A stretch of 64,000 nucleotides of DNA, from NCBI RefSeq assembly GCF_024362525.1, contig NZ_CP101459.1, positions 1-64,000 on the forward strand. The letters are read 5' to 3'. This document shows, piece by piece, positions 15,285-23,715 of this stretch. The notes beneath the pieces are model-generated. The model was not told where the DNA came from. It searched no databases and saw only the letters and a program-made list of their open reading frames with translations. This stretch comes from Natrononativus amylolyticus (GTDB taxonomy: Archaea; Halobacteriota; Halobacteria; Halobacteriales; Natrialbaceae). Made by a program: the position numbers and the translations under genes. Position 1 is the stretch's first letter; each line of letters begins with the position of its first letter.

Positions 15285-16502
15285 TCACTCTTTGGTCAGG
15301 CGGTTATCTCGATGCTCTCGAGGCCGCTCTTCAAGCGAGAGCAACAATCCAATCGTGATCCCCAACATCACAGAGGAGACGCTGAGCCCACCGAGAAAGT
15401 GCGACTCAAAGGCCATGTACAGCAAAATCCCAATCCCGGTCGCGAAGACGAACCCACTCCAGGGCGTCCACCGGGCGCGGATCCCTCGAGCCAGGGCATA
15501 CGCAATCGCACCGAGGTAGAGCCCCCCGGCGATGAGACCTGTGTTCAACAGGACGTGCAGGTACGAGTTGTGCGGTCCGTTACTCTCGCCGATTTCGGGG
15601 CCGGGGTCGACGAAGCCAATGCCGAACAGTGGGCTCTGCGCGAGGCGCTCGAGGGAGGCCACCCACCGGTCGACGCGGCTCATCAGCGTGGTCTCCATCA
15701 CCTCCCCGACGTGGCCGAGGCTGATCGCGACGTAGACCCCAAGGAGAACGAACACGAACCCGGCGAGGGCCAACCGACGGTCGAATCCCGCAAGCAACAC
15801 CACGACGGCGACGGTAAAGCCGACGAAGGCGGCATCACCCTCCGCGAGGAGCAGGCCGAGTAGACAGACCGCGAGGGCGACGAGCCAGATCACGCCGCGA
15901 CGAGTGAGGTAGGTGTAGAGCGCCGCCAGTGTCCCGACCATCATGAAAAAGCCGTACGTGTTCGGGTTGTGGAAGATCGACACCGTCCGAACGTTCCCAA
16001 CGCCCATCACCGGCTCGCCCACCCAGCGGTAGAGGTTCTCGTCGGTCGTCTGTTCGTGGAGTAGCATGACCAGTCCGATGGCGACGATCACGACGGCGAC
16101 CGCCGTGAGCCCCATCGCGAACGCCTCTCGGTTGTCGTCGATCAGCTGCGGAAAGACGATGACGGTCGTGCCGACGACCAGCGGCGTGACCAGGATGTAG
16201 TAGAGGAGTTCGGTGTGTGGGTGGTAATAGTAGTGTGCCAGCAGTCCGATCCAGTAGCCTCCGAAGAGAAAGACAAAGACCGGGTCCGTTCGAATCCGAA
16301 TCCTCGGGGAAACGATAGCGTAGACTGCGGTCGCGGAAATCGCAACGAGCGCAATCGCGTAGCCCCTTTCGCGCGGGAACGCCCACGTGGTGACGGTGAG
16401 GCTGGCGACGATGACAGCCACCGCGAGAATCGTCTGCAATTGTGGTACTGTTGAGCGGTCGTTCCCCCTTTCTTGAGCCTTTTGCAGACTAATTATTGAC
16501 AT
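15285..16502 (-). CDS. O-antigen ligase/polymerase family membrane protein
   Basis: A 405-residue protein with about eleven transmembrane segments. It has a large extracytoplasmic loop near residues 270-330 carrying GIGFVDPGPEIGESNGPHNS and then HVLLNTGLIAGG, the conserved Wzy_C/WaaL feature. Family members transfer or polymerise glycan repeat units on the outer face of the membrane. I use the ATG at 16502 because sequence upstream to 16691 codes for a poor, arginine/histidine-rich extension. It borders a surface polysaccharide region extending to 36.5 kb, so it probably acts on that glycan; acceptor unknown. Confidence 0.85.
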   Translation of the reverse strand: MSIISLQKAQERGNDRSTVPQLQTILAVAVIVASLTVTTWAFPRERGYAIALVAISATAVYAIVSPRIRIRTDPVFVFLFGGYWIGLLAHYYYHPHTELLYYILVTPLVVGTTVIVFPQLIDDNREAFAMGLTAVAVVIVAIGLVMLLHEQTTDENLYRWVGEPVMGVGNVRTVSIFHNPNTYGFFMMVGTLAALYTYLTRRGVIWLVALAVCLLGLLLAEGDAAFVGFTVAVVVLLAGFDRRLALAGFVFVLLGVYVAISLGHVGEVMETTLMSRVDRWVASLERLAQSPLFGIGFVDPGPEIGESNGPHNSYLHVLLNTGLIAGGLYLGAIAYALARGIRARWTPWSGFVFATGIGILLYMAFESHFLGGLSVSSVMLGITIGLLLSLEERPREHRDNRLTKE

Positions 16503-16674
16503 TAGCGACCGTACGTCCCCCCGGTTCTCGGTCGGTATCACACCGCCCTGTATACCTATCCGGCTCTTAATCGCTGTCTGTGCCGTTCTTCCTGACAGCT
16601 GGGTAATGAAACGGACGCGCTCGGTGGCTCGGTGGGGCTGGTTTCGGTGGGATCGACTGAAATGAGGGGGATGC

Positions 16675-17457
16675 TCAGTGTGACTTGTCACTTCGAGTCA
16701 GTTTCTCGAACTCTGCGCGTGCTGCGTCACTGGCCTCCGCGAGGTACGCGATGTCCATACCGACAATCACGAAATCGACACCGACGTCGATCCAGCGATG
16801 AATTCCATCCCGGTCGGTTGCGAGCATGCCGACCGGCGTATCCGCGTCGTGAGCTACGTCTATCACTGACTGCAGGGCCGTCTGGAATCGCTCGCTCTCC
16901 CATTCCCCGAAGACGCCGAGCGACGCCGAGAGATCGCCGTGGCCGACGATTACCGCGTCGACGCCGTCGACGGCGACGATCTCGGCGGCGTTCTCGACGC
17001 CGCGTTCGGTCTCGATCTGGACGATCGTCGTGAGTTGCTCGTTCGCGGTCTCGAAGTAGTCACTGAAGGTCCGTCCGTAGTCGGAGGCGCGTGCCGGGGC
17101 AGCGCCGCGAACGCCTTCCGGTGGGTATCGCATCGCTTCGACGGCCCGTTCGGCCCCCTCGGCCGTTTCGATCATTGGGATCATGAGCCCCGCGACGCCC
17201 AGGTCGAGTACACGTTTTATTCGGACCGGGTCGTTCCACGGGACGCGGACGAAAGGTGTGACATCCTCCTCAAGGGCCTCGACGGCGCGGAGGGAGTTTT
17301 CGAGCGACTCGAGACCGGTAGGGGTGTGTTCGGTGTCGATGATCACGAAGTCGAACCCGCGGGCGCAAACCTCCGCGACCGTCGGGTGGCCAATCGAAAT
17401 CCAGTTCCCCACCGCGTGTTCGTCTGTGTTCAGCAGGGGTCGTGATGCGTCGTCCAT
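16675..17457 (-). CDS. HpcH/HpaI-family aldolase
   Basis: A 260-residue TIM-barrel enzyme. Key segments are FDFVIIDTEHTPTGLES near the start, GLMIPMIETAEGAERAV, the metal-site and substrate loop QIETERGVENAAEI, and VGHGDLSASLG. This class II pyruvate aldolase family (4-hydroxy-2-oxovalerate or 2-keto-3-deoxy-rhamnonate type) cleaves 2-keto-4-hydroxy acids to pyruvate plus an aldehyde using Mg or Mn. The catalytic arginine is plausibly in RVPWNDPVRIK. The adjacent ROK kinase suggests a sugar-acid pathway, but the substrate cannot be decided. Confidence 0.9.
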   Translation of the reverse strand: MDDASRPLLNTDEHAVGNWISIGHPTVAEVCARGFDFVIIDTEHTPTGLESLENSLRAVEALEEDVTPFVRVPWNDPVRIKRVLDLGVAGLMIPMIETAEGAERAVEAMRYPPEGVRGAAPARASDYGRTFSDYFETANEQLTTIVQIETERGVENAAEIVAVDGVDAVIVGHGDLSASLGVFGEWESERFQTALQSVIDVAHDADTPVGMLATDRDGIHRWIDVGVDFVIVGMDIAYLAEASDAARAEFEKLTRSDKSH

Positions 17458-17788
17458 ACGCTACACTCCCGCCGTCGGCATTTGAACGCGGGGATGGCGG
17501 AAATTCGTCTCGAGGGGTCTCGGCTCGGCAATTTCGGAATTATAGGCACTATTCGGGAGGTGCAGACGAGTGGTTCGTATTAGCAGATCGGTACCGGTCG
17601 ATACTCTCCGTAACGCTGTCCGACAGCTGGTGCCACTATTATGTGTTTTCGAGATATGTTTCTGGCAGCTTCAAAAGACAGGATCGCGAATCAGTATTGG
17701 TTATACAATTACCGATTATGGGATGTATTTCTGTAATATCGGACAGTGCGGCCGAAATTACTAAGTGTGGCATCTTGTTATCTATCTT
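17458..17788. other. Intergenic region without recognisable gene
   Basis: About 330 bases between the divergent aldolase and ROK genes. It is AT-richer than its flanks, and several TATA-like runs occur (for example around 17700). No reading frame with coding character and no strong repeat was seen. Confidence 0.4.
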
Positions 17789-18763
17789 ATGGATCTGGTC
17801 GCGCTCTTCGGTATCGGGAGCACGAATTTTCACTATACTATCGGAACGCCGGCGGGAGACTTCGTGATGGACGTCTCGACGGAACCGACACAGCCGCATC
17901 GACTGGCGGAACAGGTATGCGAGACGCTCGAGGAACTGCAGCAAGAAATACCACTGGATGCGGTGGCAATCTCCGCGCCGGGATTGGTCGATCCTGAGGC
18001 AGGGTGTATTCGGAAGTTCGACACCGTCGACGGGGAGTTAATTGACAAAATCGATCTTCGGGAGCCGGTCGAACGTGCGTTTGCGCTACCAGTGTATCTC
18101 GAGAACGATTGCTCGGCCTCCGCGCTCGGCGAGTGGTATTTCGGCCGTCGCGGGGAACACGACTGCGTGATTCACGTAACCTTTGGCACCGGAATCGGCG
18201 GTGGTGTCGTGGAAAACGGACAGTTGCTACGGGGAGAGTCAGGACAGGCCGGCGAGTTCGGGTTGATTTCTATCGATCCAGGGAGTGAACTCGAGAGCTC
18301 AGGCGTGACGGGCGCTTGGGAGGCGTTCTGTTCGGGGCGGGGGATTCCACAATATGTCGAACAGCGGTTCAAGCGGGACACCTCCGCTGTAACCGCCAGC
18401 GAACTCGCTCGAATCGACGTGGCGGATCTCACCGCACCAGAGGTGTTTGCGGCTGCTGAGAATGGGGATCCGTTCGCTCGAGCATGTCTCGAGCAGATCA
18501 GTCGGTACAACGCTGCCGGGATCGGGACGCTCTGTAATATCCACAACCCAGGGATGGTCACGCTGGGTGGTGGTGTGGCGTTGAACAACGAGGAGTGGCT
18601 GCTCGAGGGAGTGAGGAAGCATCTCGAGGAATTCTGTTTCGTCGATCCGCCGACGCTCGAGATGACGCCACTAGGTGAAGAAATCGGATTATACGGTGCG
18701 CTGGGAACGTATATGGATCGAGCTGAGGAAATTTCTCGAGCTACCGTACCCGCATCGGATTGA
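17789..18763 (+). CDS. ROK-family sugar kinase or regulator
   Basis: A 324-residue protein with the actin-like kinase core: phosphate loop at the N-terminus (LFGIGSTNFHYTIG), DCSASALGEWYFGRRGEHDC, the adenosine loop TFGTGIGGGVVENG, and GQAGEFGLI. The family usually has a zinc motif CxCGxxGC after the GEFG region. Here the matching stretch reads TGAWEAFCSGRGIPQYV, so the zinc site is lost. Residues NDCSAS include the catalytic aspartate. Start at 17789 (MDLVALFG) rather than 17765. Possible roles are glucokinase-like phosphorylation or, without the zinc site, altered specificity. Confidence 0.85.
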   Translation: MDLVALFGIGSTNFHYTIGTPAGDFVMDVSTEPTQPHRLAEQVCETLEELQQEIPLDAVAISAPGLVDPEAGCIRKFDTVDGELIDKIDLREPVERAFALPVYLENDCSASALGEWYFGRRGEHDCVIHVTFGTGIGGGVVENGQLLRGESGQAGEFGLISIDPGSELESSGVTGAWEAFCSGRGIPQYVEQRFKRDTSAVTASELARIDVADLTAPEVFAAAENGDPFARACLEQISRYNAAGIGTLCNIHNPGMVTLGGGVALNNEEWLLEGVRKHLEEFCFVDPPTLEMTPLGEEIGLYGALGTYMDRAEEISRATVPASD

Positions 18764-18797
18764 AGCGACTACGGATACTCGGTACTCGCTTTACAGC

Positions 18798-19057
18798 GAC
18801 GAAGATAGCGAACTCGTCTCTGCGTCGGTCGGTTGGCACTCAAAGGTGGTCTTGTCCTCGAGTTACCGGCAAAGCCGCTCTACCGGAATCTCAACCGCCA
18901 CGGCCACGAGACCGGCTACTCGACGGTTCAACAGCGGCTCGGAGAGTTCAAGCAACACGGCCTGCCCGAGAGGGTTGAAGATGAGGGACTACTACCAGGG
19001 GAGTTCGAAAGAGAAGACATACCTCGAAGGGGAGGTATCGGTTGAGGAACTCGAGTG
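18798..19057 (+). pseudogene. Decayed PhiH1-repressor-like winged-helix gene
   Basis: In one frame the text reads PLYRNLNRHGHETGYSTVQQ and then RLGEFKQHGL. In the next frame it continues as YLEGEVSVEELE, the usual end of haloarchaeal PhiH1-repressor-type proteins. The switch of frame in the middle and the missing N-terminus show an inactivated gene. It is similar in plan to the intact gene at 6045-6365 and marks former element insertion at this site. Confidence 0.6.
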
Positions 19058-19079
19058 AGCCAGTCGCGTTTCGAGTGAA

Positions 19080-20012
19080 CTAGCTGGATTTAGATGCCTG
19101 GATCGTTTTCTCGAGGCCCTCTTTCAGCGAGACGGTGGGCTCGTAGCCCAGGTCGGTTTGAATCTTCGAGATATCCGGTTCGCTGTGGCGGATGTCTCCC
19201 TCTCGTTCTTCGGTGTGGACGATGTCCGAATTCGAGTCCGTGACGTCTACGATCGTCTCCGCGAGTTCGTTGATCGTGACACTCTCGCCGGTGCCGACGT
19301 TGTACGCCTCTCCCGAGTGATCAGAGTCGGCTGCGAGGAGGTTCGCCTGGACGACATCGTCGACGTAGACGAAATCGCGCGTCTGTTCGCCGTCGCCATA
19401 GATCGTGATTGGATCGTCGTTCTGGGCTTGCTCGAGGAAAATACTAATGACCCCACTGTAGTCACCCGCTGATTGGCGTGGGCCGTAGACGTTAAAGTAG
19501 CGCAATGCGACCGTGTCAAGTCCATAGAGGTCGTGGTACTGTCTGGCGTAGTGGTCGATCGTGAGCTTCTCGAGCCCGTAGGGTGAGGACGGGGTTTTCG
19601 CGTCTGTTTCGCGGATCGGGATCTGTTCGGGATGGCCGTAAATCGCTGCACTTGAGGCGAGGACGACTCGTGCGTCAATTTTGCGAGCGCGCTCGAGCAG
19701 CGATAGCGTTGCCCGGACGTTGATCGCGTGGCTTTTCTCGGGGGCTTCGACCGATTGCTGGACACTCACGAGTGCGGCTTCGTGGAAGATCAGGTCTACG
19801 TCCGCGGTGGCTCGCTCGATGGTTTTCCTGTCGCAGATATCACCGTCGAGGCAGGTTGTCTCTTTGGGGACGTTCGCACGGCTGCCAGTCGTGAACGAAT
19901 CGACGATGCGGACGTCATTGTTGGATACCAGATGATCTGCGAGGTGGCCTCCAATAAATCCCGCACCCCCTGTAATGAGGACTGTTTGATCCGTCAATCC
20001 GGAAATGTCCAT
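19080..20012 (-). CDS. NAD-dependent nucleotide-sugar epimerase (UDP-glucose 4-epimerase type)
   Basis: A 310-residue SDR-extended enzyme. It has the Rossmann motif TGGAGFIGGHL at about 14-24, the catalytic YxxxK in SPYGLEKLTIDHYA (about 144), the upstream serine in LASSAAIYG, and the substrate region RYFNVYGPRQ. The family interconverts nucleotide sugars, commonly UDP-glucose and UDP-galactose, feeding glycan assembly. It stands at the edge of the polysaccharide locus, next to decayed IS DNA. GalE, GDP-mannose or dTDP-glucose specificities cannot be separated by eye. Confidence 0.9.
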   Translation of the reverse strand: MDISGLTDQTVLITGGAGFIGGHLADHLVSNNDVRIVDSFTTGSRANVPKETTCLDGDICDRKTIERATADVDLIFHEAALVSVQQSVEAPEKSHAINVRATLSLLERARKIDARVVLASSAAIYGHPEQIPIRETDAKTPSSPYGLEKLTIDHYARQYHDLYGLDTVALRYFNVYGPRQSAGDYSGVISIFLEQAQNDDPITIYGDGEQTRDFVYVDDVVQANLLAADSDHSGEAYNVGTGESVTINELAETIVDVTDSNSDIVHTEEREGDIRHSEPDISKIQTDLGYEPTVSLKEGLEKTIQASKSS

Positions 20013-20218
20013 AATATCATAATCGATGGAATCTGGTTTGATTCCTTCGACTCTTTGTGAGATAGCACTCCATCTGACCTAGTCAATAAAAACCATATTA
20101 CTGATGTTAGGTCTACTTAAATCGAACTGGGAACGCTCGCTGGTACGCTGGGTAACGCAAGTAGCTGTGACGGGGCGGTTTGAGGCACTCTTACTTCCTA
20201 CCCCACGAGCCATCAGCC
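20013..20218. other. Short gap before IS remnant
   Basis: Mostly AT-rich sequence upstream of the epimerase start, followed by IS-edge DNA. Its last part may be the left end of the IS4-type remnant that follows; no gene is visible. Confidence 0.35.
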
Positions 20219-20656
20219 ATGTCTGATTATCGATTGAACCGGATATTCAAGGCACACTATCTGGAAACGGCTCGACCGACTCCAGGCGGCCGAACACATC
20301 GAGTAACTCTATGAACCAATTGCGCTCTGGTTGCTCGTCGATGACAACGCCGAACACTCGCGGGGTTTAGATGCAGCTACAACTCGACGGTTGACAAGAC
20401 GAGTTCGCCAGACGGCTACTATCAGCGGTTGACACCATCTCGCACAGAGTACTTCTGCGACCTCGTCGAGACCGTGCTCCACGAGGTCGTTATTCCTGAT
20501 GCTGTTGACACTGATATCAACCGGGCAGGGGACGTGATGATCGCTGATGGTACCGCCTTTCGGTTGCACGAACTTCTCTCGAGGATTACGGAACCCGGAA
20601 AAAGGAGCAGGCTAGAGGGCCGTGGTGAATCGCTATACGGCATTGAATTTGCTTAG
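20219..20656 (+). pseudogene. Degenerate IS4-family (ISH8-like) transposase remnant
   Basis: The text starts with the family-like MSDYRLNRIFKAHYLETAR at 20219. After a deletion it continues from about 20350 with YNSTVDKTSSPDGYYQRLTP, DLVETVLHEVVIPDAVD and GDVMIADGTAFRLHEL, the DDE region of ISH8-type transposases with an aspartate in IADGT. The reading frame is broken by a large internal loss and the C-terminal half is missing. Clearly a dead insertion sequence. Confidence 0.7.
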
Positions 20657-21473
20657 TTCACAGTACGCTTGATGTTGTAGACGACACACATCAGGACGAT
20701 TTCACGGAAATCTCGATACTGGCTTCGCGCACGCACGGCATCGCCGAGCGTGCGCTTGATCACTTAGAAGATGGTCTCAGATAACGCTCTCTGGCCGTAG
20801 AGTGTTCATCGATCCGCGCGTTATGCGCGTGATCGATGAGACGGAACTCACGATGCTTGATTAGCGGTCTCACGCCTTCTTCCCTCAACTTATCGCGTAA
20901 TTGCTGCCAATCGTAGCCTTCGTCGGCGGCGAGGCTGGGTAACTCGCCCGCCGCAACGCGGGCGAGTTGCCAACCGAGCTGGGTGTCATGCCGTTTCTCG
21001 GTCGTGCAGTGAACGTCGAGAACAGCTTGTGGCTCAGTATCGACGAGAGCGGTTGTTTTGAGCGTCTGGACACGGTAATTCGTGCGGCGACAGTAGTGTT
21101 TGCTCGCGTTCTTGCGGTCGAAAAATGTCGCGTCCATCGCAGCATGACCAGATGGCTCGTGCAGTTGCGCCGACAGGCGCAGAAGCATTCGCCAGACCGC
21201 CATCTTGACCCTGTCAAACGCCTTCACGAGCGTCGAGTGATCAGGGAGATCGTCCTTCAGAAGGCCGATCTCCGCCAGTATTTGTGGCATCTCGCTCAGG
21301 AGATCGAGCGCCTCGCGGTAGGATTTCTCTAAATAAATCCGTAAACAATGTAGCGAAACAACGGCGTAATCGGCGAATCCGCCGCCCCGCAGGGTGGCGG
21401 ATTCGCCTCGGCCACCAACAGCACTTTTAGCTAACGCCACGACCTTCCCAGTGAAGCGGGAAATTTTGGACAT
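20653..21473 (-). pseudogene. IS5-family transposase, inactivated by frameshift and stop
   Basis: The first 220 residues are intact IS5/ISH1-type transposase (LLSEMPQILAEIGLLKDDLP, HAAMDATFFDRKNASKHYCR with the DDE aspartate, LAADEGYDWQQL). Near DEHSTARERYL the frame shifts by one. The normal continuation LYGQRALSETIF, then a TAA, then VIKRTLGDAVRARSQYRDFR follows in another frame down to the stop at 20653. One shift and one stop make it non-functional in its current form, though recently inactivated. A second fragment of the same family is at 27267-27530. Confidence 0.8.
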
Positions 21474-21678
21474 GAACCATCCGCCGTTTCCCGCTTCAAC
21501 TCCCTAGGTCTGACGGGTCAAGTCAGCGCTTTCTTGCGATTCACCAGAGCCTCGGAAGTGATGGTCAAAGCAGTGTCATAGCCGAGAACTGCGTTGAAAG
21601 TTTCGAAGCAGCGAACATCCAAGAAGACGGAAGACACGGTTCTACGCTCAGAACAATGATACCTGACGAATCAGAAAC

Positions 21679-21711
21679 ATATATAGCATCTGGCCGAAGA
21701 TTGCATAATAA
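21679..21711 (+). promoter_or_regulatory. TATA promoter of the deacetylase-like gene
   Basis: CATATATAG at 21679-21687 lies 27-30 bases before the ATG at 21711, the expected spacing for a leaderless archaeal transcript. This supports the start codon. Confidence 0.5.
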
Positions 21712-22622
21712 TGACTGCAACTTTCGTTGTCAGCATTGAGGTTGAACTTGGATGGGGCACCCATGATCTTAATGATTTCAGTCATTTGAGTGCTGATGGT
21801 AGTGTTGAAAGAGAGTTTCTAGACCTCTTCCTTCAGATTGCAGATCGGCATTCAGTTGCAGTTACATTCAACGTTGTTGGGAAATTGTTTGATAAGTGCG
21901 ATACAAATAATGACAGACATTTGTATCCATCTGGTTGGTTTAGTTCGGAAACCGGTCAAAAGGGTTTGTTCTACGGCCCTGACCTTATCAATGCAATTGA
22001 TAATACAGATGTCAATCACGAAGTCTGTACGCATACTTACAGCCATATTCTATTTGAAGATATGTCACGTAACGTTGCTCAAGCAGATTTGAGAGAGGCT
22101 CAAAGAACTCATTATGAGAGATACCGTTCTAAAACGAAATCATTGGTTCCACCCCGTCATCAAGAGCCTGAAATGGAAACTCTCAAAGAAAATAACATCG
22201 AAATTATTAGATTGGGTCGACCCCTACAATCCAGCACCCGACCGGGACTCTTCTGGGAGTTATTTGTTGGACTGCCATTCGCACACACCCCCCGGACTGT
22301 GGATGATGTTGTTGAGACGTACGTCTCACGCTTTCCTTCGCTCACTGTTCCATTGCTTCCCCGAGGCCGGTCAAGTCCACCATCAGTTTTCAAACTAATT
22401 CCAACAGAGTTTCGGGGGCGAACATACCGATATGGAATTAAACGAGCTCTTGATCAAGCTAGTAAGAACAATCAGGTTGTCCACCTTTGGTGCCACGTTT
22501 ATAACTTCTCCTCAAAACAACAAATAAAACACATTGATAAGCTCTTTAGTATGGTTAGTTCCCGTGACGATGTTCAAACAAAGACAATGGCTCAGCTAAA
22601 TGAAGCAGTTCGGGGTCAGTAG
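21711..22622 (+). CDS. Polysaccharide deacetylase-like protein
   Basis: A 303-residue protein of NodB-fold type. The N-terminus FVVSIEVELGWGT corresponds to the first catalytic strand (usual D replaced by E-V-E). EVCTHTYSHILFEDMS provides the HxxxH metal motif, and a late VVHLWCHVYNF matches the LxLHxH end motif. Family members remove N-acetyl or O-acetyl groups from glycans. It is AT-rich like the rest of the surface-glycan region, faces an N-acetyltransferase gene, and probably acts on the same polysaccharide. No signal peptide is seen, so it may act inside the cell. Confidence 0.8.
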   Translation: MTATFVVSIEVELGWGTHDLNDFSHLSADGSVEREFLDLFLQIADRHSVAVTFNVVGKLFDKCDTNNDRHLYPSGWFSSETGQKGLFYGPDLINAIDNTDVNHEVCTHTYSHILFEDMSRNVAQADLREAQRTHYERYRSKTKSLVPPRHQEPEMETLKENNIEIIRLGRPLQSSTRPGLFWELFVGLPFAHTPRTVDDVVETYVSRFPSLTVPLLPRGRSSPPSVFKLIPTEFRGRTYRYGIKRALDQASKNNQVVHLWCHVYNFSSKQQIKHIDKLFSMVSSRDDVQTKTMAQLNEAVRGQ

Positions 22623-22632
22623 AACGGAGAAA

Positions 22633-23715
22633 TCACGTAGTATCTAATTCAGTAAAGTTCACAGCCCAATTGTCAGGATTAGATAGATCAATAGGCAGAT
22701 CTCCACTGAGACTCCTTGCCACCATGTTTTTTTGAGTGAGTTTAAAAGAAAGCGGTATAGACCCATCTGAAAGGAAGCCTAATCGACGGAGAACCTTCTC
22801 TGGAATGGCGTTTCCAGCAGCAATAAAGAAGTCTGTTTGAGAATGATCTACAATCGCCTCACGATAGAGGCACTCAGTTGCGGTAAATGGGGCGTTTTCT
22901 GCTTGGATCGGGAGACTCTCCACGATTCGAGTTTGGTTCAGCCCGTTCGATTTCGATGCAAAGATTGTTGCAGCTATGGATTCACCATTGTCTCGAGCAA
23001 TATATGCACGATAGTCCCATTTTGGGTTTTGGAACTTCCAGTTATAGAAAGTCTCGTCTCGGATAGCATGGATTGCTATGGGCCGGTTTTGATTGTGAAG
23101 TTCGGAAAATTCGTTAGCTGGGACATGATCGTACCGCTCAATTGACAGTCCAGAAATTGATGAGGACCGGAGATTTTGAATTTGACAATATCCCTGAAAC
23201 GCTGCTGAAGCAACTTTCCCAGTAAGGGTTGCAAATCTGCTGTCAAATTTCAACTGGGCAATCCTGTCGGGGTTCTGAATGCGGTAATGCCGCTCAAGTG
23301 GCTGTACAAATTCCCATCCCATCTTTAAATTCCCTGGAAGCGCCTTCTTGTTCGGGAAATTAAAAAAGAACCGAACATCACTGTTTTCGTATTTCTGGAT
23401 TGCTTTCTGGTTCATTCGGGTGAAAATACCGTTTCTACGGTGCTCCGGGGAAATCATTGTGTCGCACGGTTGAAGGGCATGGTATTCCCGGTTGTTGCAT
23501 GACATTCTAACCGAGAAAAAAGACCGCGCACCGATGATCCTACCTTCGTGCTCAGCAACAATTATCTCTGAATTTTCAGAGGAGGGAGGCTCCTCATATT
23601 TCCATCGGAACCACTTATCGTCTCTGACAGCCTCAAACACTGAGCGATAGAGTTCAAGATATTCATCCAAATCCTCAGGGCGATAATCACGAATATAATA
23701 GTCATCCAATGCCAT
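22633..23715 (-). CDS. GNAT-fold acyltransferase (FemAB/GNAT type)
   Basis: A 360-residue protein. The N-terminal GNAT domain (about 1-150) has YRPEDLDEYLELYRSVF, the acetyl-CoA-binding segment EHRRNGIFTRMNQKA with its RxxG, and FFFNFPNKKA. A second GNAT-like domain follows, as in glycan-modifying GNAT proteins. It is convergent with the deacetylase-like gene, 10 bases apart. Together they suggest controlled acylation of a sugar amine in the surface glycan. Substrate not evident. Confidence 0.8.
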   Translation of the reverse strand: MALDDYYIRDYRPEDLDEYLELYRSVFEAVRDDKWFRWKYEEPPSSENSEIIVAEHEGRIIGARSFFSVRMSCNNREYHALQPCDTMISPEHRRNGIFTRMNQKAIQKYENSDVRFFFNFPNKKALPGNLKMGWEFVQPLERHYRIQNPDRIAQLKFDSRFATLTGKVASAAFQGYCQIQNLRSSSISGLSIERYDHVPANEFSELHNQNRPIAIHAIRDETFYNWKFQNPKWDYRAYIARDNGESIAATIFASKSNGLNQTRIVESLPIQAENAPFTATECLYREAIVDHSQTDFFIAAGNAIPEKVLRRLGFLSDGSIPLSFKLTQKNMVARSLSGDLPIDLSNPDNWAVNFTELDTT

